Positions 45,435 through 56,524 of a DNA stretch of 64,000 nucleotides are shown here, in pieces; positions within the stretch are counted from its first letter, which is position 1; each line of letters opens with the position of its first letter. The notes beneath the pieces are model-generated. The model worked only from the letters and a program-made list of their open reading frames with translations. It was not told the origin of the DNA and ran no database searches. Both the position numbers and the translations under genes were made by a program. Origin of the DNA: Sanderia malayensis (Eukaryota > Cnidaria > Scyphozoa > Semaeostomeae > Pelagiidae); contig RQOL01000658.1 in assembly GCA_013076295.1 (NCBI GenBank), forward strand, positions 930,001 to 994,000, in the 5' to 3' direction.

Positions 45435-46619
45435 TGCTGTTAGCAGCTTATTGTTGCTGCTCGACTTCTGGGAGACTTTCGCCTTGTCGAAGGTAGCGTC
45501 TGGTAGCTATATATTGCACACTCCTCAATGCAGCTCTGATTATCAAACTCCCAGCCTAACTGAAAGAGCTTCCAACGCAATGCAGCGATAAAGAATTCTT
45601 TTGACTGATTGTATAGGAGAATGTACAATTTTTGCTCCTGAAGCTTATGGAACTCAATCGTTATGTCTGGTTTACTGATGCAAACAATATCTGTGTTATT
45701 TTTCAATCAGCTCGAAGCTTTATAGATTTTGTCCAACCACATCACGTTTCATTTTAGTTATGATTCGTATAAGCATCCGATGAAGCGATTCTACTTTCAG
45801 AAAACAACATATCTTTAGTTTCGAGATAAAGATTATGATAATGGTTGCGGAAATTAGATCGATTTGCAAAAACATGCTTTTCTCGATAGATTAAACAAAT
45901 AAGTGCTGGCGAAATCAGCTGTCTTGGTGCTTTGCTTCGCCCAGGTTAATTGGAAACAACGTGATTTCTGCTGCACACAATGAAAATTATTAATAAGTTT
46001 TGCTATTACTATTATTCGTTCGTGCTACTCAATAGAATTCATTTCTATTAACGGGTTAATTAAAAAAAATCAGAACTCCCTGCTGACGTAATCAATCATA
46101 CACCGAACACTCAAATTAAGTCGAGTTTTAATAATTGGAGTAGCATCTTTTGGAGACATAGTAACATCCACAGTAACATTTCAAATGTCACAGTAACGTC
46201 ATTGGAGGTCACAGTAGCATATTGAAGGGCACAGTTGTGTCATTGGAGGTCAAAGTAGCAGTTTGAAGGTCACAAATGTGTCATTGAAGGTCACAAATGT
46301 GTCATTGGAGGTCACAGTAGCATATTGAAGGGCACAGTTGTGTCATTGGAGGTCACAGTAAAATTGTTAAAGGTCGCAATTACTTCATTGGTGGACAGAG
46401 TAGGGGTAATCGATTATTATTGCAAGAATCACAAAGAAGAAAATACATGTCAAAAATATGGAAAAATGCTCAACGCATAAACAACAATTCATATGAATAT
46501 ATAACCTCCATGAAACCTCCAAATAAACAAAACTATGACTTTAAACTTGACACAAGATCATGCATATATTCATTATTTTTTGTTCAATCATATTTCAATA
46601 GTACAGAAATATTTAGTAT
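45435..46619. other. Intergenic: GPCR upstream region and 3' flank of the next gene
   Basis: Probably holds the GPCR promoter and 5' UTR. A 20-21-bp minisatellite lies at 46130-46370. No coding exon is supported. Confidence 0.5.
46130..46370 (+). repeat. Degenerate 20-bp minisatellite (AGGTCACAGTAGCATATTGA)
   Basis: About eleven copies of units such as GGAGGTCACAGTAGCATATT, GAAGGTCACAAATGTGTCAT and GAGACATAGTAACATCC, immediately past the 3' end of the large nuclear-protein gene. The same unit recurs in intron 3 (48055-48210) and in exon 3 (48839-48925) of that gene. Confidence 0.82.
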
Positions 46620-49600
46620 CTAACTTGAATCTTTCAAATGGATGTCACTATTATAAACACGGGTGGATTTTAGTGTCAAAGCCTCTTGTGTTGATCTGAG
46701 TGTTTTAGCTGTGGAGATAAGAAAATTGCCAGCACGTTCATAACTATCTATCAAGTTCCCGAAACAATTCGATGCTGGTGTTTCTGTATTATTCCCATCT
46801 GATACCAAACAGCTGGACATGACGTTCTGCAGAGCTGAATTCAACAGTCTTTCCAAATCTTCAACTGTTGTTACACTATGTGGTCGTATAGTGTTCATGT
46901 TCACATCTTGAATAGTACTGGTTTGTTCTGAAATGCAAAACAAGGTCAGTGAAGTCTTCGATTGATCAACAAGGGAATTCGTCAGTGAAGCTTCTAAAGG
47001 AGAGATTTCTCAAAGAAGCACTTATTTTTTTCTTTAAGCGATAACTAAGGCGTTTACAGTAAAAGCCCGTATGCAAGAACCAATGGATTAAGAGCCTCTC
47101 CAGAGTGATATATCTGCTCAAAACAATAGAAGAAGCAATAGCCTATTGTATTTGGGCAATAGGCTGGATGCAACAATTGCAGGCTCTCATATGCAAGTTT
47201 TACTGGACTCAAGAATGCCTCGATTTCGTGGCACATGGACGTTTTAAAAGATTACAGTGATAACAACAGGTTTCATTTTAAAAGGGATGTTATATTACAT
47301 CATGACATTTTCCCCACCTTCTGTCTGCGTCTCTTTGGTTGATACATGACATGCCTTATCATCCAATGCTTGTGCGGTACCAATCATTAGATGATCATAA
47401 CACGTCTGTCGTTCGAGTAGGGGATCTACTCTACAAATCTTGTTTGGTGGTGGACTCGAACTCGAATCTTCACTTTCCACCTTACTTGAACTCGCAAACG
47501 TATGGTTACAGTAGGCCATGGGACTCATTGGTTCACTTTTGCAAATGACGTCATCCTTGGACTGGGTTGTTGAAGCCCGTCTTTTCGCTTTTGCTGATCT
47601 GGACGCATGCCGCTTTGATTTCACGGGCTGTTCCATTCCAATCGGCAATAAAAACCCCGTGTATGTCTCCAAATGCAGGTCTGGATGTACCAGCTTGCTG
47701 ATTTTTCCAGGGGGTACCTTACGCACAGCGAGAATAACGGAGTTCGTCTTTACAGTACGAGTTGTGTCCACAATGACGTCATCTCCGTGTTGTTCTACCA
47801 ACTGCGTCCCCCGTCTCAGATAGCCGAGGATTTCTTTTGCATTGTATTTTTGGTTGCAGACGATCATTTCTGTTTTTTCCGGGGGGCAGTGTGTTTCAAG
47901 TGGAAACATTTCCAGATATTCACCTGTTACAATATAGAGAGATTATAAATTCAAATTATTAAAACTTTTAACATTTATTGTTGAGTTCCAGTTGAATCAG
48001 TCAATAGACAACTGGTAATAACAGGAGGTTCATATTGGAGAATCAGTAAACATGTTCTGGAGATGTCACAGTAGCATATATAAGCCACAATAGCATTTCT
48101 AGATCTCAAACGTCACTAAAACAGTGCAAGAGCGATTCGAAGGTCACAGTAGCACCCTTGACGTCACATTAGTATGCAGTGACAGTAGTATGCATAGGTC
48201 ATAGTTCAATCTCTAGGGGTTAAAGTTCATATTATCACCCCCAAATTAAGTAACCTGTCTATATCAATCACAAAGGCTAAACAACTTTATATCTGCACTA
48301 GTAATAACTCATATAAATTTGCGTGTGTTTTTCCTTACCTAGTTTGCATTTTGTCTTGTCAAGAAGTATCACAAAAGGCTCCTCCACAGACCGCTGCGTC
48401 CACAATGCTTCAAATGCCACAGAACGATTCAGCATGGGAATGACCTTGACTGGTGAGTCTGATCTACCACTACCATCATGTTCTGGCGATACAGTGTTGT
48501 CGTGACCATTTGCATACGCTTCGCTACAATTGATTATCAATGGAACCCGCTCTTGTGATGAGGCACATTTCTCTGATTCAGAGCAAGTGTCCTTAGTCGA
48601 CATGTACTCCTGCTTGCTTACTTTCAGAGCTTTCTTCAAATACTTCTCCAACTTTGTCTCATCCGTTATGCTCAAATAGTTGTCGAATTTTTGAGAGACG
48701 CTTGCAAGTCTCTTCGAAGCCCTGCGTTTGTTGCGCAAACTCTCTTCAACCAGCTCGTCGCCTAACGAGGGCTCAGTCATATTGCCACAAGCTGCAACTA
48801 TGCTCTCTGCGAAACGTGCTGATATCATTCCCCCGTTCGAAGACACAGTAACATCATTGGACGACAAAGTAGTATCCTGAGAGATCTTAGTAGCATCTTT
48901 TGAAACGACAGTATCATCTTTCCTCGCAATATTATCGTCAATGTCATCCAGTATGCTGTTATTGCTTTCGTCTATTGCATTTGAGACATCTCCATAGGTC
49001 TTATAGTTTGCACATTTATTGAAAACAGGGCTCTTCATCTCAGATGGAGCAGCATCAATTAGGTGACAAGGAGATTTATTCCTTGTAAGACTTGGTAACT
49101 TTTCATCGACAACCTCAAGTCTATCACTGCATGTTTCAATAGAACTTGCATCAGCAAATTCATGAGCCACACCTGAATTTTCATCTTTCATCCTCTTAGT
49201 TTGAACAGCTTCAAAAGCCTTGTCATAATTTTCCATCTCCTTTTCTGTGCTTGAGGAACGCAGGGAAGCATTGTGATGGTCGGATTCAGTCTTATGGCCG
49301 GTATTAAAAGAGAACCCATTGTTATCATGAACAAACGGCTTCTTATGATCAGCAGGCATTTCAATACTAGAATTGGATACCTCATTGCCATTGACATTTG
49401 TCATTAATGTACTTGATGATGGTGACGACAGTGCCGCATTTTCTTTGCCGTTTGGACACCATGGTTTAACTTTTTCTATAACACGTTTCGTCGTTGGACT
49501 GGACACATCTTTCTTCCCTCCAGAAACCCCTTGGGATAGCAAAGGACACTTCACTGGACTGTCAAAGAACGCCTTCTCGTATTCTGGTATCATGTTGAAT

Positions 49601-52600
49601 TGCCGTCCAAATCTGTACAAAACCTCGAATACCTCCCTCATTACCACGGCTCTGCGGTATTCTGACCAGCCTGAAATAAAACCATTCGCACACATCAAGA
49701 CCCGTGTCCACAAAACTGTCGTTGTTTTGTTAGTTTTCCAAGACGGTTGTATGGGAGCTGAATGCAATGTGCATTCGCATCTGGGGCCTCGTTGGGGATT
49801 TGAATGTGTGCAAGAACCCGGACTGTGAAATTGCAAAACGCATAACACGCTACAATCCTGGCCAAAAATGTTGGAACGCTACTAAGATTTTCATTCCGTT
49901 CTGCAAAATTCTCTCCCCTCCCCCCAATACAATGTTGATCTTTGCACAATGTGCCTATTTGTCAGTGGCAAACGCAATCCACGAGTATGCTAGATACCTC
50001 ACAAGCAATCAACATTGTTTTTGGGGAGTGAGGATGGACAGTGACCTGACAAGCATTTGTTGTTTCTGCACTAAGGGGCTGCGTATATTGTTTCACTTAG
50101 TAATAGTTTCAACTGTTCCAAGTCTTTTTGGCAAAGATTGTAGGTGGTCCTAGGTCATATTCATACTCCCTAGGTGGTCAAATATGCTGGCGTTGGTATT
50201 TGGGAACCCAATAGAGAAGTTACTGAGTGTAAACCCAAATTGGCGTCAATGAACCTGGTATTGTGCATTATATAGGTGATAAATTACCTGTTGGTGGTAT
50301 TCCATGCCATGTAACAAACGAATAATCAATAGCAGTTGGTAAATAAATCAACGTAGCTATCAATGCAACTGGATAAACACGTTCAAGAAAACTGAAAAAA
50401 TAGAGAGACAAGCATAAGGCGAAACAATTTCTTTTCATTCCAGCAAGAAATGTCATGCAATGGAATGAATCGGAATACAATTACAGTCAAATCTGCATAG
50501 TTCGAACTCGTGTAATTCGAATTCTATTTAATTCGAACGAAATTCTCTGTCCCTTCAAGGATCACTAATGAACCGATTCTTATAAGACAAACCTCTATAA
50601 TTCGAAATTTTTTTACTTCGAACATTTTCACGCTTCCCCGGGGTGTTCGAATTAGACAGAGTTGACTGTATGCAATTATATTGGAAAACAATAACAAGCA
50701 CAGAAAACACAAATTTTGGGATGGATAAAAGCCTTATTGGTAACTATTTGGTAAAAGGGACAGGTAGAAATATCTCCGTAAAGAATGGAATAAAGGGGTG
50801 TGATAATACATTTTAATGTTCAAACCTGTCGAATTCATCGATGTAGTTCTTCATGTAATGATACATGTGTTTTCGTTCATCATCTGCGTCAATCAACTTC
50901 TTTCTTACAAAACCATAGCAACGCTTTGTAACATCTTCCACAGTATCAAGATCAATGGATTCACATCTTATTGAACGGAAAACATCTTGCAATTTACCCA
51001 TTTCATTGCCCCAGAATCCGCGAGTGGCCATCTTCAAAAGAGTGTGTTCGTAAAGACAACACTTCGAGCTACTCGCTGTATTCGGTGCTGGTGGTGCTTT
51101 GCATGGTGTAAAAGGTGGACCACCGTATCTTCTGTAATGTAGATGGTCCGTGGCGTCCTTCTTCTTTCCGCGTTTTTTCTTCGATTTGCCTTGAATCACG
51201 ACGCAATTGGTTTCTTCGTTCGTGACATTCCTGCTTGGGTCGCCGATGTATTTTCCATTTGCAATAGCTTTCGTGTTGCGCGAGTTTGCTGCATCCAATG
51301 ATGATAATGGTGCTGGGGTGATGTTACACGACGGCTGTGGGATAAGCGAATCTTGATCAAGCACAGAACCAATAGCATTTGTGCCAGGACCATCAACTGA
51401 TAGAACCGAATCTGTATCCTTCAACACGCTATCTGATCCTGTTAGGGCAGCACTCTCGGGTATTGCATCAGCAGGGGCATCAATAGAAGCATTAGCAGGG
51501 GCATCAATAGAGTCAGAGGTATTCATGTTTGCATCAACAAGCTGCACCATAGATAACGCAATACCATCTTGAACACTAGCCACCAAACAATCGCTTGTCG
51601 TTTCCGTCATTGTTTCACTTTTCTTCACGCTTTGTGAATCAGAAGCATTTATTATAAGTTGCTCGACTCTGTTCTCATCATGCAAGGAGCTTGGTGTTGT
51701 ATCAATGTTAACTGCAGTTGGCAAAACATCACCCTCAATTCTACTAGGAGCAGAAGGGACACAAGATGACACGGGGGCAATCTGTTCTTTCACTCCAGGG
51801 TCATTGCATGTCTTGGAAGCAGTAAATCCCACTGGCTTTGACAATGAAAACGGGCGATTTTGTTGAATAATCGTCAGGTTCATTGATTGGCTCGTCGCTC
51901 TGCTAGCAGTTACATTATTGTTATTGTTAGGGCAAATACGAAGATTCAGTGCTGAAGAAGTCATTGGCAATTTTGCGTCATTCAATGCTGATCGCGTCAT
52001 GTTCAATAGATGCACGATGTTATTAGAACTTGTGCTGTCATCACCACCTTGTATTGCAATGTCACCGGATTTCACTGACGCGTAGTGCTTCTCAGAGTTC
52101 TTGCCATTAACACTGTAATTGCTGTGGAGAATGCTGCTCAAACTTGCGCCTGTAGTTGCACTGTTATTTCCAAAAGATCCGAAAACTTTGCTGGCAACGT
52201 GACTTTGGGGCGCCGTCGGTAAATAGATGTAGCTAGGCGTCGTGACGTCACCTTTCCCTGCACCAGCGATCGGCAATATCGATGCGCGAGCTTGGGTGCG
52301 CGGTAGCGGCAGGGAAAGGCTTGGTTTAGCGCAGCTTTGTTGCCTTGGAGATGAACTCGGAACGAGGACGTATTTTTTTCCGTCCGGGCTTTGGAATATC
52401 GTCTGGCCAAGGAGTATACCCCCGTTCTGGCTTTGATTCGGCGGCATAAACACAACATTCTTCTGCGCCATCGGTGCTAGTGTCGCCGAACTCAGACTCA
52501 CTCGTTTTGGGGGGTTCACAACAGCCGTTGTCGATGACGTCATAATCATACTACCACTGTTATTACCAGGTATTATTGTAGAAAATTTGCTTTTTGCAGC

Positions 52601-52915
52601 GTTCGTGCTTTCTAGTTCTGTCGCGATTGTGTCCTTGCCCCTCTGCAATTTTATCTGCTCACTGTTTAAGAAATGAGACACGTTTTTCTTCGCTCCTCCG
52701 CTGCCAAATGTAGTACTGCTTCGTTTTCGTGAGACACGTTTGCGTTGTTGTGTTGCATTGTTGTTGTTGTTATTGTTGTGACTGGGGTCTACAAACTGAT
52801 GTTTACTTTTATTGTTGTTGTTGTTGGCTGCTTGCATTCTTGCTTTTGCTTCGGGACTGACCGTAGTTAATCCTAGCGTTTTGAAATATTCCTCCTTGCC
52901 ACCAAGATCGTTCAT
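46620..52915 (-). CDS. Large unrecognised, probably nuclear protein (Asn/Ser-rich, 1,479 aa)
   Basis: Exons 50826-52915, 50288-50391, 48339-49670, 47318-47923 and 46620-46927 join in frame. The open frame continues upstream of the first ATG (to about 53000: HPAEKKAKYKLDNRHHVFGV), so a further 5' exon is likely and the start is uncertain. Exon 1 is low-complexity with Asn runs, a basic KKKRGKKKD stretch, then an ordered block (CCLYEHTLLKMATRGFWGNE to MYHYMKNYIDEFD) that continues through exon 2 (ERVYPVALIATLIYLPTAID, WHGIPPTGWSEYRRAVVM). Exon 4 has another ordered block (KYNAKEILGYLRRGTQLVEQ, ILAVRKVPPGKISKLVHPD) and a basic cluster RSAKAKRR. I do not recognise the family. Basic clusters, Ser-rich linkers and no membrane segment suggest a nuclear scaffold or regulator. 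Confidence 0.8.
47058..47212. mobile_element. MITE-like element with CAGTAAAA ends in intron 4 of the large unrecognised gene
   Basis: The left CAGTAAAAGCCCGTATGCAA and right CATATGCAAGTTTTACTG are imperfect inverted ends, 155 bp apart. A fragment near 9226-9262 shares AACCAATGGATTAAGA. The TA flank is present only on the left, so the boundaries are approximate. Confidence 0.5.
48055..48210 (+). repeat. Degenerate copies of the CACAGTAGCAT minisatellite in intron 3
   Basis: Words such as GATGTCACAGTAGCATAT, AAGGTCACAGTAGCACCC and GTGACAGTAGTATGCAT match the unit at 46130-46370. More diverged than the downstream array. Confidence 0.6.
50484..50668. mobile_element. 185-bp pogo/Tigger-like MITE, copy 2 (inverted)
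   Basis: The ends are CAGTCAAATCTG and CAGAGTTGACTG, with TA on both sides. Read in reverse it matches the element at 6373-6557 along its whole, identical length of 185 bp, including CTTCAAGGATCACTAATGAA. It lies in intron 1 of the large unrecognised gene. Confidence 0.82.
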
Positions 52916-55900
52916 AACTCCAAAAACGTGATGCCGATTATCCAATTTATATTTGGCTTTCTTCTCTGCTGGATGGGCTGGTGAATCTCTTCCGACTCAA
53001 TCTTCCGTTTTTGCAAAACCCAGCAACAAATCTTCCTCTTGACAACCAGCAACTTCCTGCAAAAGCACAGTTTGTAAAATTGCAAAAAACGTGAGAAAAA
53101 AAGAAGCAATAGAAAAGCTGTGTACTCAATACGTGTTATCACTCTGGCCAACAAAAAGACAATAAGGTATTATATAAAACAACAAAAGTAAAACCGGAAG
53201 AATTTAATCCCTCTCTACTTGTGTGTTTGTCCCTTGTCCTTTATTCATACGACCCCAATCTCGTAAGCAGCCCGAGTCCCTTCGAAAAATTCACAATAAA
53301 CAGCTCAATGCTTTAACAGGCCCGGAGTGGAGTCTTCTCAAATTGGACGTGTTTACTTTAATGAGTATATATTTGCCATGGTACAATTGAAGTCTATTGA
53401 AAATAGTATTTATTAGCCTAATACCCTTGCTTTATTTTATTGTCAAGACTGCGTGAAAAGTCCAACTTGAGCCTCGTACCTATTGAAATATTTCGCGCTT
53501 CAATGTTCAACGTTTCAATGAAAATGGAGGCATTTCAGAGAGGTCATTGCCGAAATTGCTGATATCATACAATGCCAATAAACAGTAGCTTGATTACAGA
53601 GACAATGCTAAATCAAATGTGCGACTTTCCTTTTCTTGCCTTCCATTATGCATACATAATTATTAATTAATAAAATGTCATAATTATCATAACCATGGCA
53701 TGGACAAAAGCGTCGACCCGGGGTCTTCACCCCGCCCCCACACAGTCGGAAAATCCATCATTTTTCGGGCAATCAACAACTTTTGTCGGGCGGGGGGCAA
53801 CTGATAAATAATAAAACATTTTTGTTACAAGTAAAACATTATTATATAACTTTGAAAGAAAAAATTTTCCGACCATTTTCCCAACATTTTCGGGCAAAAT
53901 TCGAGTCAGCCCCCCCCCAACAAAATTGGTCCATACGCCTATGGGCATGGACCGAATAAAGTGATGTATTATACAGTGAATCAAGATATAGATCAAGAGA
54001 ATTATGAAGTGATTTTTGATATAACAGAGGGGTTTACCGAGGCAAAATTTGCTTGATGGCAAGTTATAAGATTAGTCAGGCATTATGAGATGAGAAAAAA
54101 CTCGACCAGCCAATATTTTTCACAATAAGCTGTGTACAAGTCGACTCAATTAGGAATTGCTGCTGTCAAATTTCATGCTGTCGTTTTGCTTTGTTGCCTG
54201 TCTGGCTTGTCTCGCAGCAAACTACCTTATTTTCTGCATAGAGTTGAACAGTGTCTGTTTTGCTAGAGAATATGCAATCAAATGTTGCGAGAGAAATAGA
54301 AATGGGAATCTGGTATAACGAGTTACTGATGGTCAAACCAAACGCACGATTAAAAAAATCAATCTAGAAAAACAGAAAAGATATTTGACACAAACGCTGA
54401 GGAATTTGACAGAATAAATTGTGCAGTCGACTTATCGAGGTTCATCTGTATTTCAGAACCGATGAAGAATGTTATTACATGGAGTAAAAATTTACAAAAC
54501 GCACGCATGAAAAATATATTAATTAATATACTGTATGAAGCACCAATTACTTCATGCAATTATAAAGTTTCTTCTCCCCATTTTCCACGGGTTAAATCGA
54601 TCAGATAGACAGAAGGGAGCTGCAAAGCCTCAAATCAGTTTTATTTGATAAGTGATTTCATCAGCATAAACAACAACAATGGTGCAGGTTTTGTTTGACG
54701 AAGGTGTTACGTGCAGATTTCGATAAACGGTTTTGAATTTCACTATTAAATGTGCGCATATAATTAAAAACAAAAATCCCAGACCAGCGAGGGTTTCATT
54801 CAGCTGAAAAAGAAATTTTGTCAAACAAATGCGTTACATTTTCATTCATCTCTCACACCCAAGCAAGTGCTGTTTCCCATGATTTATTAATCGTTTAACA
54901 AGCAAGCGAGCTGTTTTAAAATAAATACACTCGTATACATTGTAGTTAACGGACATGATGCGAGCCCAACCTGTTACAGACAAAACCCCAAACGCTTGGC
55001 TTCCCACAGAGCTTGAACTTTTAAACACGACGGCTGTGGAGTGTCCGCGAAGAATATTCAATAACTTGCTTTTTGTTAACTTACTATTCTCAGCAACTTT
55101 CTTTATCTCTACATGAATCGAATCTTATCCTCCTCTGATAAATATGCCTTTTACAGACCAGCACCAGAAGTCAAATTAAATTCACCAGTTTCCTTATCAA
55201 ATGCTGCGAGTTAAAGAAAATATTACACAACATCCCTGGACTATTTTGTTAAAGACGAACCCACCACTCATGAACCTTATTAAGCACGTGAGCTTTCACC
55301 AGTAGCCAATCAGATACCGCTATTGCTGGTCATATGACTTTGTCAACTGTTTTACTCCCAGCTGCGTATTGTCAGCAAGCACGACTGAAAATGCTCAAGA
55401 GATTTGAACACTGGCTCGAAAATAATAAGTGATTGATGTATTGAAATGACAATTGTCTTCACTCATTCGAGCAGAAATCTGCCCATCATCTTTTGTGTCA
55501 ACCATCTGTGTCGGTTGTTTGACTTGGCTCTGTGCATGGGTTTACGTATGAGAGAGAATTAACCGGATGTAGCGAGGAATAAATTAATAGATTAACAACA
55601 AGGCAAATACACACTTTTTATAAGAACACCAAAACTTTTCCCAATCTTCGATGCTTTCCATTGCTTTTTGACAATTATGATATTTGCGACGCATTTCATA
55701 ATTTCAGAAATTACCAAGCTAATCAAGGTTTTCGGGTTTTGTGACTGTATGTTGTTAATTAAACTCATAATTCTGAAATTCATCAATCTTTTGTTTTCCA
55801 GGTCAGTTAAGTCACGTGATCCAATTATGAAGTCGTTATGTCAATCATTTATTAAAATTTCTTGCAACATTAGGCATGGGTAATTATTTTCATGATTCAA

Positions 55901-56524
55901 TATTATTTGTTGTTTATCTGGGGGGACCTTTTAATTTAACCAAACAGATCTTCCTTTGTTTTAAAACTGATCGAAACATTTTCCTGCGGTCCCCTGAATA
56001 TAGCAATCATTTCTTTTGTCTTCGATAAATACCCCAGCTTCTTGTGAGCCCCAGTTTGAGCCAACTGCTTCTTAAGCCAAGTCATATCATTTTCAATTCT
56101 CGTTCTCTGGAAACCTAGTCGCTTTTGCTTCTCTGGTGTTTTTACACACTCGAAGACAACGAACTTTTTTAAGAAATCACAAAAATGTCTAATTTGCATC
56201 TACATTCCACATGTTTCTCTTTTCGTCGCAATAGTTAGTTAATTTCAATTAATAGCCGTAGAAATAAACAATGCATACTATTGTAAGTATGCTATTATGG
56301 AAATAAAAGTCTGCATTCATAAATCCTTGTAAGGATGAAACAACCGAAACCAGGTGGGTGATTAGACAGAGAGATACATGAAAAAATACAATATGCGTTT
56401 CAAACTAGAAATTTGATGCAAACATTTCAGGTTGTGCTAAATTTGATATAAATATATTTCTGATATTGTATGCTAGTCCCTAAAAAACTAATTGAAAAAT
56501 AATTTCTCCAATAAAAATCTAATT
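52916..56524. other. Intergenic, 3.6 kb, between the large unrecognised gene and SLC39A11
   Basis: The first 80 bases upstream of 52915 are open in frame and may be coding. The stretch 53711-53950, with repeated TTTTCGGGCAA/GTCGGAAAA words and a CATGGAC pair at its edges, looks like a degraded repeat. A possible small ORF lies at 55936-56199. Otherwise AT-rich non-coding DNA. Confidence 0.5.
55936..56199 (-). CDS. Possible small ORF or lone exon (87 aa), unrecognised
   Basis: An ATG-to-TAA frame with balanced composition and plausible protein texture (TPEKQKRLGFQRTRIENDMT, KKLGYLSKTKEMIAIFRG). It has no signal peptide or membrane segment. I know no family match, and no neighbouring exon was found. 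It could be a single-exon gene, an exon of an unseen gene, or chance. Confidence 0.35.
   Translation of the reverse strand: MQIRHFCDFLKKFVVFECVKTPEKQKRLGFQRTRIENDMTWLKKQLAQTGAHKKLGYLSKTKEMIAIFRGPQENVSISFKTKEDLFG

Noticed and set aside
52945..52945. Start of the large unrecognised gene at 52945
   Set aside because: The codon there is TTG; the first ATG is 52915, and the frame stays open upstream, pointing to a missing 5' exon rather than a start here.
53711..53950. A defined mobile element with CATGGAC flanks
   Set aside because: The internal TTTTCGGGCAA words suggest an old repeat, but no convincing inverted ends or clean target duplication could be fixed by eye.
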